64,000 bases of DNA. It comes from Tricholomella constricta (Eukaryota; Basidiomycota; Agaricomycetes; Agaricales; Lyophyllaceae). The stretch covers positions 1,178,001 to 1,242,000 of the forward strand of contig JAACJP010000002.1 in the NCBI GenBank assembly GCA_013368375.1, written 5' to 3'. Position 1 is the stretch's first letter; each line of letters starts with the position of its first letter. The notes beneath the pieces are model-generated. The model was not told where the DNA came from. It did not search any database and saw nothing but the letters and a program-made list of their open reading frames with translations. A program made the translations under genes and the position numbers. Shown here piece after piece: positions 21,406 through 33,465 of the stretch.

Positions 21406-23020
21406 TCACAACGGGTCAACCAAATTCAACTAAAAAGTGCGCCGGCAAAGTAGATACATATGTGAGTAAGACTTAATTTAAAAACTCACCGAGAGCTTGG
21501 AAAGATTTCCCAGTTTAGTCTGCGCTTCCTCAGCATTTTCTACACTAATATGTGCCGCCAAAGCGTCGCCAGTGGGTCCTTGAGGTACCTTCGGGACCGC
21601 ACCTTGTGCAGATAGTGATGGTGTGAGTGACTCAGAGGTACCTTTTGATACTAAGGGGTCCACAAGAGTACCTTCCCCTTGAAGCGAGGCAGTCATTGGG
21701 ACGGTACCCTGTGCAGCTTGAGGTAGAGATAGCCGTAGACTTGGATGTATCAATTCTTCAAATGGCCTGGCTGTGGGAGTTGTGGGCGTAGGCGGTGATC
21801 CACTGCAAGTCGGGAGGTTTTCTTTGGGAGGGCATTCCAAGGTCTGGTATGTCACCGTCGTGCTTGATGTGGTGATGATGGGTTGAGAGGAGTTTGGCGT
21901 CTGTGGGAGCAGTACGGAGTTAGCCTCACACTGATGCGAGAATAAGCGACGCAGTCATGGGTTGACATATACACTCACACTGCTGGCGACACTCTCCTCC
22001 AATTTTTTCGCATGCTTTTCGGGCCTCGCAGGACCAGATGAAGACTGGGGGGGGTCCTTCCGTTTTGCAGCGCTCTGCGTTGGTACGTCACACTCGCCGT
22101 TGCCTTCTGGTTCACTCTTGATGACAACATCGTCTCCTCCTCCCAGATCCTTCCTTCCACGAGCCCACCCTGGGTAGATATCAGTAGCAAGACGGCAAAC
22201 TTTCCAATTGCCCTCGCATAGCTGCAAATCGTCGTTATCATGATACATGTTGTCGAGGTAGTACTTCACAGCAGGTGCCGAGGCTTTTCCCCATGACTTT
22301 GGGGCCATCCCAACTGTGGCAAGATACTCCCAGATTGACCGTGCACGCGTACAGAGGTCAGATGCTTGTTTCTCCGTAACAACCACACCTAACTTGTCCT
22401 GTATATAAGCCAGGGTGTTACGGCTTGCGTTGTGGTCTCTCGATTTGCCCTTTGAGGATCGCTGGTGTATGCCGGCATCGTCGCTCTTCTTGCTTCTTTT
22501 ATGCTGGTTCCAGTCCTTCTCATGCCAAAACTTCACGAGCGGATAGTCGTCCTGAAGGTAAGTAACTTTGGGGCTTGATGAGGTGGTCGTCGTCAAGAGG
22601 CCGACTGAGCAGCCTGCTGCTGTACTTGCTGCTGATGGTATTCTATCCAGTATCAGATCATACGACGACCTAACATGGACCACAAGGTATAGCTTCATTG
22701 TCATGTACAAGCACATTGGACCTCACTTTATTCCTTTAAGCTCGGCCTCGAGAGCAATCATTTTGACGAGGACCTGGCTGTAGGCATGATTTCCAGACTG
22801 GACAAGCATCTCGTGGGTCGCATTGCGAAGGGTCTGCAGCAGGCTCCCAGATATCGGTGTTTTCTAATGCAAGGTATGTTCTCTTAGTTTCAAGTTGGAT
22901 ACAAAACTGTAAACTCACTGTCGGCGTGAAAGTGAGGCCTTCCTGGTTGACAGTATTATATGTCAGTGGCCCTGGGGAGAAGAACATGTTATGGCCTCCC
23001 AACAAGGTATGTGGGTCCAT
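21406..23020 (-). CDS. Transposon accessory protein (second gene of the element)
   Basis: Five exons (23020-22919, 22863-22727, 22669-21979, 21900-21490, 21429-21406) join to 454 residues. Visible segments are an N-terminal MDPHTLLGGHNMFFSPGP, a helical part (SLLQTLRNATHEMLVQSGNH, VLVKMIALEAELKGIK), a central conserved-looking region (YPLVKFWHEKDW, ARSIWEYLATVGMAPKSWGK, YYLDNMYHDNDDLQLCEGNWK) and a Lys/Glu- and Ser/Pro-rich tail. I do not recognise a catalytic domain. By analogy with two-gene elements it may bind DNA or regulate the transposase. The 3' end is uncertain: further in-frame exons toward 20890 (containing NLFGIEYCKSHAKPTKFEVK) can be drawn. Confidence 0.65.
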
Positions 23021-23210
23021 CCTCTCCTCAAAACAGGATAACGATGTCGATACCGAAGGTCGAAACAAAAAAAAATCACTTTTTGACCATCACGTGGCCG
23101 CACTGAATACCTCCAGTGCTACAAAGGTATGTCACTTGTGCTCTACAAATGCCCGCCCTCTACCATGTCATCCAATTACGAATGAGATTTATTTTGACTC
23201 TATTTAAATG

Positions 23211-26200
23211 TTACTCCTCGTTGTTGTCATGTACGTCCTCTGCCTCGAGAGGTAGAGTTTCGGATAATAGCGTCATTTCTAACCCCATCTGCTCCCACAC
23301 AAAATAACGAGTGTCGCCATCCATGACATGGTGGTCATGCGGTTGTATGGACACAACAGCCTGAATTGACTTTGCTTCGATGACAGAAAGACCCTCGATT
23401 CCGAGCTTCGCAATAGACCAAACAGTGTAGAACGACTCCCTGAATAAGGTATTGTCAGGCAATCCATAGCGAGAAACCAGTGTAAGGTGGCGACGTGTTC
23501 CACCAACAATAGCGTTGAAGTAAAATTCCACATCTGCAAAGGTGATATCTCCATTTATCGAAACCTGTAGAGGCTGCAGCGTAAATACAAGCTTGACAGA
23601 ACTAGCATAAATATTACCTTGACACATCGCGAGCGTCGTAGCTTATCCAATGACTTTGTGTTCTCTTTCCAAGCTGACCGAGCAACTTGACCTGTGGGGA
23701 GACGAAGACGTGCCCATCGAACTACCTTTGGTCCGATCCAATCAGCTGGTGGGTGGTTGCCTAGCTTTTCTTCTTCTTCCAATAGGTATGACCTGATAAC
23801 ATGGCCTGCGTGACCAACAATGTTCTGTGCATAACTGTCCTTTGCTCGAAGCAGCACATAGCCTCCACCTATATCCAGTGCTCCCTGAGGAAGGGACTCT
23901 TGTATATGATCCAGAGCAGGAAAGCTCGCTTTGAGAGCATTTATTTGACAGCGTCGAACACCACGTTCGGAGAGATTTTGATAAGGGTTTGACGGTTGTT
24001 TAATCTCGCCACCAAGATCGCCAATGACACGCTCCATGGTCCACGTTGAGTACAGTGGCACTGGTCCCAGTCGAACAGTCTCAGATGCAAGGTGGAGTAG
24101 AGCATGGAGGCAGGGTCGCATAAAGTGAAGGCGGTCTGTTCGTCGTTGACAATATAAAAGCTCAAATTCTTCGTGAAACTCTTGAAGGTATCGGTGAGCA
24201 TCTTGTAACTGTGTGCGAGGAATTGTTCGTTGATGAAGGATGCGAATAGCATGAACAAGTTTACAGAAATTTTGCCAATATGGCTTGGGAAGGATATTGT
24301 GGAGGAGAGCGGGCGCGAGACCATAGAAATAACTTTGCCATTCCTTTGCCTTGTAGCCACTGGAGATTTTCTCTGCAATATTCCGTGGAGGACGGTCATA
24401 GCAGCCAGGAATGTATGGTCTGGCCTTTGCAACGGCTGCGCCGTGATCCTTCCAAACGTCTCCCACAAGTACAGCCCAACCCCAGTGTGTGATGTCATCA
24501 GTTGGAGCGCACTGAAACATTCCTCGCCAGAGAGGAGGAAGCAATTCTCCAAGATTAAGAGTTGGTACATGCATGGAGTCTCCAGGAAAACCCAGCGGAA
24601 GAGGTAGACGATGGCGGGAAGGAAGTCCACTAAATATACTGATGGAAGAAATGCCCGTGTCCTTTCGGCGCTGCTTGTAATCGGTCGGGTTGCGAGAATT
24701 GAGGAGATAATTGAGATTCTCTGCATACTCTTTCGACGATCCTCCACGGATCTCACTGGGATGAATATCATCATGACTGCATCCAGGAATGTCATAATTG
24801 ACCGGCTTGAGAAGGGCAGGATAGTAGTGTGGTCCTCCAGGCTTGTGTCGGCCTTTCACATCACAATAGAGGCGGCAGGGATACGCTCCCTGATGACCCA
24901 CCAAGCCGGTGAAGTGCGTGCTTCCTGGTCCATCGGCACCACCTAGATGCAGAAAAGGGTATGAGATGAAAACCTCATTTGTCGATGCATTCCACACGCG
25001 AAGGCCTTCCTTCTGTAAAGCAGCGAGATGATGAAAACCAGTAAACGAGAATGAGTCGGGGTTCTTGGGATTATTTGGTCCGGGAATGAAACCACCAGGG
25101 AGGACGCGCTTCCGCTTGTACCGTAAATCTGGAGAAAGGTCAAATACAATCCAGATATAGATCCAACAATCAGATTGCTTGTCTCGGTATAGCTGTGCTC
25201 CATCCATCGAGAACATGAGAACCATGTCTTCAGTTCTGATGTCACCCCGTGCAACGGCTTCTAGGTAAGCTCGTCCATGGTATATGTCATTGAACAACTT
25301 AATGACACCGTTGTTTCGCTCTAGCTCATCCAGGATCTCCCGTGTGCATCGCATACGGTGACCCATGTCGTGTACACCTTGATCTGTCCTCTGAAGAGCC
25401 TGAAGCTGGGGTCCTAAAGGAATAGTCAAGAAATGTTGCCGGGGTATCTTCTTCCGTCCATGACTGAGCGTCAGCTGTACAGGATCATAGCGGGGTTCAT
25501 CACAGTAGGGACAGGACTCGAGAGGGGAGTAGGGGCCTGTATAGGCTATGCACGAGTTTGGGCACATGTCCTTCACAATGGGGCTAACTCCCGTCAATTT
25601 GGCGACGGCTTTCTTCACTGCAGCGTGTGAGAGGATTGCGTCCTCAGGGTGATGGTCCATGATATCTGCTCGAACATCCGTGTAAGTCTGGTTTGAAGAA
25701 TTTGATGTCGAGATAAAGAGTTTCAACGATAGGAGAAGATCCCTGTCATCGATGGTGAGAACTTGTTGAGTGGGATTTCGGAGAGCGTGGATTTGCGCGG
25801 CATCGAGATCACCGTTGTCAAGAGAGGCTGCCTCCAAAGCTCGCTTGAATTCCAAAGCAATTCTGAGGTCTTCGGTGCGGGGGATGAAATCGTCATTTAT
25901 TTCCTCTCCGACAGGTCTATTTGAGTACAGAACAGGTGGTAGCAAATCTTCATCGTCTTCATCGTCTACGTGATCCTCGTGGGCGCCTGCTAGATTGGGA
26001 AGTTCTCCATTGATGGGTCTACCAGCGGGGGAGCCTGTCAAGTGCATTCTACATTAGGCATTGTTGCGGACAGACTGACAATGATTTACTCACTTGGTAC
26101 ATCATCCTCGTCATTGCCCCCCTCAGCTCCCATGTCCAGAAAATGTCCGTTTCCAGGTGCAGCAGCAGGGGGAGCCTGGTCAAAGCCTGTCAAGCGCATT

Positions 26201-26641
26201 CCGAGTCACGCATATTTTCGGACAGAAAGGTACACAACATAACTTACTAGATGAATAATGCTGAGCCTGCTAGGATAAGAACGTATAAGGGTGGTGCCCA
26301 GCAAAGGATTGTACCGCTTTAACTCTCACCTCAAAGTCAGGATGCAATCTCGGCCTCTTGTCAGAGATCCCTTCGGTGTGCGCACATTGAGAGTTGTTGT
26401 TATTCGAAAGTCTCTCCGTCGTCTCAGCTGTGTCTAGCCCCCGAGCAAGTTCTAAACTCGGCGAAGAGGTGGATGCGGCTGTAGCGGTTCCAGTTTGATA
26501 AGCGAGAAGCAGAGCAGGATTTATCGAGGGAAGAGTGTTTCGATAGGGTCGATGATTGTAGTACGTGGCCTTACAGACATTGACATTAATGCCGCCGCAG
26601 TAACGCTGGCAGTTGCAGATCCATAGGCCGTCAGAGGACAT
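23211..26641 (-). CDS. Transposase, Tnp2-like, apparently intact
   Basis: Five exons (26641-26330, 26269-26248, 26186-26094, 26034-23618, 23564-23211) give 1,065 residues without a stop or frameshift. The N-terminus has a Cys/His cluster (WICNCQRYCGGINVNVCKATYYNHRPYR, given here as WICNCQRYC and TYYNHRPY) likely to be a zinc-binding DNA-recognition module. The core matches agaricomycete Tnp2-like transposases: VLMFSMDGAQLYRDK, FTGFHHLAALQKEGLRVW, GLVGHQGAYPCRLYC, LPLGFPGDSMHVPTLNL and STWTMERVIGDLGGEIK. The Asp residues in SMDGAQ and PGDSMH and the Glu in TMERV/GGEIK are candidates for the RNase-H-fold catalytic triad; this is inference. Exon 2 is 22 nt. Introns 2 and 3 end in near-identical sequence before GGCTxxxxC. 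Confidence 0.88.
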
Positions 26642-26886
26642 GAGAGTGCAAACGGGTGAGAGACGTGATTTTGAGTCTGACTAGATCTGACTAAACTTGA
26701 CCAAATTTGGAACAAAATGAGCGACGCCCTCAGCGCGTCGGAGAAATTCAAGAAAACCAAGGAAGTGCAGGGATTTTGACAAACAATGCATGAAAAAATG
26801 GGCTTCAAGTCGATATATACCGCTACGAACAGATGGATAACAGATAGACTGGACCGAAACCGACCTCATCAGACCCAAACATCCCT

Positions 26887-26909
26887 CAACATATGGGGTT
26901 TTGACTGGG
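26887..26909 (-). repeat. Right terminal inverted repeat, 23 bp
   Basis: Ends ATGGGGTTTTGACTGGG on the plus strand, the exact reverse complement of the left terminal repeat at 20522-20544. Confidence 0.93.
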
Positions 26910-27601
26910 CCTCAGTCTTCTGTCTCGTCTGGCGTGACCAGAGACCTGCTCAGATACGCGACCCTCAGCATGAACAATGGCCAAGCGAGAGCCGAGGCTA
27001 TCATCTGATCAGAGGTATTCGGATGCAAGTTACCTTTAGGGACTAGCCTCCAAGACGCACCCCTATACTTAACCGACTAGGCATTGGCTTCCAACGTGCT
27101 TTTACGTCGTAGCAGTCCCCAAATAGCCTGACATAGAGCAGACATTTTGCCAGCGACGAGATAGGACCTGTCCATCAGTTGATCCATTGAGGGTTTCATC
27201 CACGAACCATGCTGTGTCTTTTATTACCTTGCCTCGCGTGGCCTGTCCACGGCAGCTTTACGAGAAACAGAATTTCACGTCGCCTAGGAATACGCGACGA
27301 CATACGAACACAGGCTTGAACCGGTGGTCAGTGGGACTCGCAGGGCTGGGTCAGGTTAATCAGGCAGATAGATGGCGTGTGGGCGGCCTAAACAAGGGAT
27401 CGGGCTTCGTGGACATTTCAACTTCTAACGGGAGTAAGCATCCTCCACTGCGTCGATATTGGAATGAATCCAAAAGGAACAAATGCTGGTAACAGTTCGG
27501 ATACGTTGTCGGGAGTGGAGATACCGTGCATGTATGATGTCAGGACATGACAACTGAAAAGCCACTTGAAGAGAAAATAACTCAGAGTGTTGTTATTCGA
27601 C
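26910..27601. other. Right target duplication (26910-26916) and intergenic host DNA
   Basis: The first seven bases, CCTCAGT, are the right copy of the target duplication. The remaining 685 bp to the ATP12 stop contain no supported exon, RNA gene or repeat. Short open frames on both strands lack family similarity. Confidence 0.6.
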
Positions 27602-28748
27602 TCATACGTTCGACAGGAGGCACGCAGCGCTGCCGAGCTGCCTTCTGACATCGTGGTAATCTACATCATGAGCTGGGGGTGCAAATTATGATCAGATTTG
27701 GCTCAATATTTGGGCGAAATGACGTACTATCTTCCACTTCACCCCAGCGTTCAATCTGGCTACACACCTCAACAGTCGCCGCCAGAGCCGCCTGCTCTAC
27801 AGAGAGATGCTTTTTAACAAGCGCCAAGGCGATAATGAGAGATTTGGTGGTGTACGTCGCACGTTCCATGGCTGTAATGTAGTATTGGAGTATTTTAGCA
27901 CTGGCGCCGGTAAAGTTAACAAGGTTCGACACTCACCGGCCATTTCCCATTGATCGAACTCGGCCAGGACCTTTCGGAGTTTCTCTTTGGTCGCTTCGGG
28001 CTGTGTGCTGAAAAGCAACGATCCGGCCTTGTGTATTTCGATATCGAATGTTTTCCTTGCCCATTCTAATAGCGGATCCCAGTGCTCGGCTTGGAGGCGT
28101 TCAAGTTGGGGCGGATAATCCTGGTAGAAACTGAACAAGGTTTGACTGAGCTTTTCAATGGAGCATAGAGGCTGGCAGGCTCACCAGATTGTGTCCGTGT
28201 CTATGTATTTCAGCAACGCCTCTTGGACCTCAACACGCGTAGCATGTTCGCCCAATCCGTCAATAGCCCTGGCGGCAATTGACGTCTTAATTATACAGTA
28301 AGTATCTTTTGAAAGTCAATCAATATTAGTTACACACTGCGGGGAGGGCATGAGGTTTCAAAAGCGTCTCCTGGTGATCCCACTCTGCAGCTATGAGTGA
28401 CGCGATCACAGACTTGGTCTCGGGTAGCGTCAACACATTTCCGGCCGGCGTCTTCAGCGCACGTCCGTCGAGTGTTACTGCCAGTGCGGAACCGCGTTTT
28501 TCTATACCGACGTCCTCCCAGAACCGTCTCATAGTCGCCTCTGCACCTGGCATTGCAGAAAGAGTAAGTACCTTATGCAGTTGACGATAGAAAGACCTAC
28601 GGTTAGTCTCCGTGACCGCAGGCCCATCTGGAGCGGCAGCGGTTGTGTTCCATCTCGCCTTCGGCGCGGTACGAGAACGAGAAAGCCTTGTCAGAGATGC
28701 TACCGCCCAGCGGCTGCAGGTAGACCGACCGAGTTGTGCGGAAAGCAT
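27602..28748 (-). CDS. ATP12: ATP12, mitochondrial F1-ATPase assembly chaperone
   Basis: Chaperone that binds the F1 alpha subunit and prevents its aggregation before assembly in the mitochondrial matrix. Six exons (28748-28601, 28546-28338, 28285-28185, 28130-27937, 27871-27728, 27660-27602) give 284 residues. The first 35 residues are rich in Arg, Ser and Ala with no acids (MLSAQLGRSTCSRWAVASL), a clear presequence. The family core is visible as RRFWEDVGIEKRG, ALKTPAGNVLTLP, IAAEWDHQ, SIAARAIDGL, LERLQAEHWDPLLEWA and the C-terminal YHDVRRQLGSAACLLS. The start codon is 114 bp from that of MSH3 on the opposite strand, so the two probably share a promoter. Confidence 0.95.
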
Positions 28749-28862
28749 TTTCGGAGACGTGACGGACACGGTCAAAAAAGCTGATGACCTGCCACGTGAT
28801 CAGCGATCACAGTCGCGCCAAGGCCAGAGCTCAGCTGAACACGGTTCACCTCTTAAACACCC
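28749..28862. promoter_or_regulatory. Shared divergent promoter, ATP12 / MSH3
   Basis: Only 114 bp separate two opposite start codons. No TATA box is visible; a CACGTGAT element (28793-28800) contains an E-box core (CACGTG). Confidence 0.55.
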
Positions 28863-31800
28863 ATGCCAGCCAAGAAGCCGCTCGGACAACCACAGCCTAC
28901 CATTTCTTCCTTCTTCCAGCCTTCCCAGAGGTCTCCATCCGGCAAGAGAACGGGCTCACCCATACAAGTGGACTTGACTGCTGACAGCGATGGAGAACCG
29001 CCTACGAAGAGGGTCAAGAGGTCTGGGACGTCCCATAACTCGCCAGAACCTCTCACACCGTCCAGGGGAGGAGGAGCAGCTAGTCAATGGCGGTTTACGC
29101 CGGTGTCTCCAGACGAACCTGAAACAAGTACTGCTCCAAAGCAGCGCACGCAGGCTGAAATCGCTGCTGCCAAGGAACGACATGAAGCGTTCAAGAAGAA
29201 GTTACTTCTCGAGAACAACCGGTTCATTCGAAAGAAACATGAGCCAGAAGCGGAACCTGCACCAATCGAGGCGCAGGATACTGACAGCGCCAGCGAGGAC
29301 TCCGATCAGGCTTTCAAGGAGCTGAGTTTCATGTTTACCAACAAAGGGAAGGGTAAGAGTAAGGCTACTCGTGCTCCTATTAGAAAGCCCAAACAACTGG
29401 CCGTTGGTCCCAGTGGTCAGCCGTACACGCCATTAGAGAAGCAGGTACCGTAATATCCACTGCGTCCGTCGCATATGGACCCGTGCTTAACGCTTTGCAG
29501 GTCCTTCAGCTCAAAGCAGAGAATCCTGGGACATTACTTATGATCGCAGTTGGATATAAATTCAAGTTCTTTGGAGATGACGCCAAGGTGAGGCCGACAA
29601 GGAAATACGTATTTGACGTATATTGACGAGCCGTAGGTAGCCGCGAAAGAGTTGGGGATGGTGGCATTTAATGACCGCAACTTTTTAGTCGCGTCAATTC
29701 CTGTTCACAGACGTGATGTACACATGAAGAAGTAAGTATCGCGACTTCGATCGTGTTTCGTTACTGAGTTCGCGTTGTAGCCTGCTTTCGAAAGGTTACC
29801 GAGTCGGAATTGTTGACCAAGTTGAGACTGCTGCGCTCAAGAAAGTCAGCGAAAACAGGAACGCCCCCTTTGCCAGAAAACTGGTACATCTCTATACAGC
29901 TGCTACGTGAGTAGTACTTGTGCCTCTTCGTACGGCCGCTTGAATAACTTGATAGCTATGTGGATGACCTCGACTCCGTTGACGACCTCGAGCGATACAC
30001 CCCACCACCTTTTCTCTGCCTCGTAGAAGAAGCTAGAGGAGCCAACTCAGGCGACGTGTCTATCGGCATGATTACGATTTGCCCAAGCACAGGTGATGTT
30101 GTCTGGGACGATTTCGAAGGTGACTACCTTTTTTGTTCGATCACTGCCGTGATGCTTATGGTTGCAAGATACATTGATGCGTATTGAACTCGAAGTAAGA
30201 CTCATGATCATGGTGAGGTTCCCCACTTACCTTGAACTTCAGACGAGACTTGTCCATACCCGACCAACGGAGCTGCTGTTGCCCAAGGAAGGTCTTTCTT
30301 ATCCCACGACGAAAATGTTGCACCACTTTACGGGGTCAGTCCCATCATCAACTTGTCAAAGCTCGGTTTCCTTATGAGTGCTACATTTAGAACCTCCTCC
30401 TCTGGTGATAAAATCCGTATAGAACATTTTGGGAACATCATGTCGTACGTCGACGCTTTCGAATCAGTCTCGAAATTCTACACGGATAAAACCAAGACAG
30501 CAGCAGCATCTGAGAGCTTCAGATCTGGTATGTACGCCGCTCTACCCTACAACCTTGGATCTGAGTTATGCTGTGCAGGGAGGCTAATGGCAGAGGTCGC
30601 TGATTTCCCGAAGCGAGTGGTTATAGCCCTAGCCCATGCCATCAAGCACCTGTCGGCGTTCAGCATAGCAGATGCTTTCTTGGAAACGAAATTTTTCAGC
30701 AAGTTCACAACTAAGGTGCACATGCTCCTCGCTGCTAACACGCTCACGAATCTCGAAATTTATCGCAACGAGACGGACCATACCACCAAAGGTTCACTCC
30801 TCTGGGTGCTCGATAGAACAAAAACTAAGTTTGGCGCAAGGTTGCTCCGAAGTTGGATCGGACGGCCGTTGGTAGATAAGCGGTGAGGACAGCTGTTTTG
30901 GTTGCATTTGCATTCCTGACCAATTATGACTGCATAGCGTTCTACAAGATCGCGTCGATGCTGTGGAAGAGATTTTGGAGAGCTCTTCGGAATTGCTGGT
31001 GACACTTCGTCAGATTCTTCGTAAGCTTCCAGACCTGGCCAAAGGGCTCTGCAGGATCCAATATGGGCAGGTAAACGCCACTGTTTGTATGTACTTCGTG
31101 TTTTCTGGACACTGAACCTTTGTTTTTCCACAAGTGTACGCCGCAAGAACTTGCCGTCCTTCTGCCGGCATTTAACAAGGTAGCGGTGGCTTTTGTTGTG
31201 GTGGCGGCACCCTCGGACGTGGGATTTAAGTCAAGCCTCCTGAACGAAATCATTTTCTCGTTTCCGAAGCTCAGAGAGCCCATGAAGCAGCTGATGGAAG
31301 CTGTTTCGCTTAAACGTGCTGCTGAAGGCAGGAAGGATGCGATGTGGACGGACCCAGAGCGTTATCCAAAGATAAGCGATGTAGATATGGTGCACTTCCT
31401 CCTGTTGTGATCAGCGTAACCTACGGCTGAGACGCACTATAGGCTATTCAACATGTCGAGGTTGAACTGGAACAAGATCTACTGAAATCCGGTATGTATC
31501 GAGCTTTGTGATCACGTACGTCCTCCTGAAATTTCAATGTCAGTCAGGAAGACCCTGAAATATCCGTCACTGAACTGGTCGACTGTTGATGGGGATGAGG
31601 TGAGTCAAGGACGTCGGCGATTCAGGGCTTACGTCCCTCAAACACTTGACGTAGTATTTAGTGCAAGTGAAGAACAGCGAAAACAGACCGATTCCTGATT
31701 GTTGGACTCTTCATAGCAGGTAAGTCAGCCTACTATCAGCGAGATCATTCAGTGACAGCCTTCTACACAGGACAAAAGTTTACAGTCGTTATCAGCCTCC

Positions 31801-33183
31801 GGAGGTCAGACAGAAGGTCGAGGAAAGATCTCAATATCAAGAAACACTCCAAGTGAACAGCTTTCCTTTATGTTCCTTTCTGTAACTCACACGCCAGTAC
31901 TGTAGGCCGAATCAAATGCGGCTTTCGCATCGTTTCTCAAAGAGATTGCGCTAAACCACTACGGCATCTTACGAGATGCTGTCAATAAATTGGCGATTGC
32001 AGATTGCTTGCTGAGCCATGCGTTAGTGGCTCTCCAGGAAAACTATGTCCGTCCAACTTTCACAGAAGATGATACGATAGAAATAGTGGACGGCCGCCAT
32101 CCGATGGTCGAAGCACTTCGACCAGACCCTTTCGTTCCCAATACTATTGTAATGGGCGGTGGAAAACCACGAAGCAAAATCATAACCGGACCCAACATGG
32201 GAGGGTGCGTTGACAGCCGCGCCGGCATAATTACTCGCAACAAACAATTTTCTTTTAGAAAGAGCTCCTGTGTTCGCATGATCGCTCTCATTGCCATCAT
32301 GGCACAGATAGGAAGCTATGTACCCGCCGCATCAGTCAAGATGGGATTGCTCGACTCTGTCCTGACCAGAATGGGTGGTACGTCATTGAGGTTTCTTAGA
32401 AAATTGGAGGCGTTCTGAACATTACTATCAGCGTCCGACGATCTGGCCAGGGGCCGGTCTACCTTTATGGTGGAAATGTCCGAAACGAGCGAAATACTAC
32501 ATTCCGCAACGCGAAATAGCTTGGTCATACTAGATGAGCTTGGACGGGGAACGTCCACTTTCGACGGGGTCAGGCCTGTCGTGATTTGACCTAAAGAAAA
32601 CGTCAATTGATCTTTCTTTGCAGATGGCGATCGCTGATGCTGTCATGCAGCAGCTCGTGGAGACGACAAAGTGCAAAACGCTGTTTATCACGCATTATCC
32701 TCTTGTGGCTTCGAATCTTGAAGCTCAGCATCCTCTAGATGTAGAAAATCTGCACATGGGATATGAAGAGGAGACTCGTATCGATGGAACGCGAGAAATT
32801 ACGTTCCTCTATCGACTGACGCTTGGGATGGCTTCGGGTAAGCGAAAACTTTGTTTCAACGCTTTCGACTATATTGACGCTTTTCGTGTAGAATCTTTTG
32901 GTATCGAGTGTGGTCGTCTTGCCGGTCTTCCGGAATCACTTTTGACAGTGGCGGTAGAATCCGCTTCGAAGTTACAAGTTCATGTGCGGGACCGCACAAG
33001 AAGGAAACGGTCAGTCATTCTCTGAGGCTACCTGTGGCGCATCGTTGACAGTTTTATTCTAGGATCTTTAAAAGTGCACAGCTGATTGCCGACTGCCTGG
33101 GCAGCAGGGGAATGACTGGTGTCGCAAAAATAGAAGAATTGCGCACCCTCGCAACGTCTATCCTTGATCCAAGCGGAGCATAA
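28863..33183 (+). CDS. MSH3: MSH3, MutS-homologue DNA mismatch repair ATPase
   Basis: Partner of MSH2 in MutS-beta, which recognises insertion/deletion loops in the nucleus. Twenty-one exons from 28863-29444 to 33063-33183 join in frame to 1,086 residues. The N-terminus holds a PCNA-interacting box (QPTISSFF, residues about 11-18), then a basic disordered region, then the mismatch-binding domain ([39 protein letters not shown]). Connector, lever and clamp domains follow. The ATPase shows Walker A TGPNMGGKSSC near residue 846, Walker [16 protein letters not shown] and the helix-turn-helix C-terminus. Exon 6 is 26 nt and the Walker A glycine codon is split by an intron (32205-32258). No break was found, so the protein looks functional. 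Confidence 0.96.
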
Positions 33184-33189
33184 TCTAGA

Positions 33190-33230
33190 ACATATGCCTG
33201 GATGGATGGATGGATGGATGGATGCCTGGA
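33190..33230. repeat. ATGG microsatellite downstream of MSH3
   Basis: About five to six tandem GGAT units lie in the MSH3 3' region, embedded between two copies of GCCTGGAT. It is the sort of tract a slippage-repair gene such as MSH3 would itself stabilise, but no functional link is implied. Confidence 0.7.
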
Positions 33231-33465
33231 TTGGATGATTTTGGGTTTCATGCAAACATGTGCGTATGAGGGAGTATTTGGACAACAAAACTACAAAGCG
33301 ATGTGCAGCGCGATATAAATGACTTAATGCCCTGTGTGAATTCGTTGCACCACGTAGGTCATAATAGATCGTGAGGGACCACGGAATGAAGTCGGTGAGG
33401 CCTGGAATGATGGTAAAAAAATATGTTCACTCCGGTGGGAGAGAGGAAAGCAATGGAATTCCAAG

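Larger units (their letters stand above)
20522..26909 (-). mobile_element. Complete 6,388-bp DNA transposon with terminal inverted repeats
   Basis: The element is bounded by a perfect 23-bp inverted repeat (20522-20544 and 26887-26909, outer end CCCAGTCAAAACCCC) and flanked by a perfect 7-bp duplication CCTCAGT. It carries two genes on the minus strand: a transposase (23211-26641) and downstream an accessory gene (21406-23020). The transposase resembles the Tnp2-like transposases abundant in mushroom genomes. The 7-bp target duplication differs from the 2-3 bp typical of plant CACTA elements and is nearer the longer duplications reported for Zisupton/KDZ-type elements, so the superfamily is left open. 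Perfect repeats and duplication, with uninterrupted genes, suggest a recent insertion and possible activity. Confidence 0.93.

Noticed and set aside
20522..26909. Calling the transposon a CACTA element
   Set aside because: Ends are CCCAGTC, not CACTA/CACTG, and the target duplication is 7 bp, not 2-3 bp. Only the transposase resembles Tnp2.
33190..33230. ATGG repeat as a CRISPR or regulatory array
   Set aside because: A simple tetranucleotide microsatellite without spacers; no array structure anywhere in the window.
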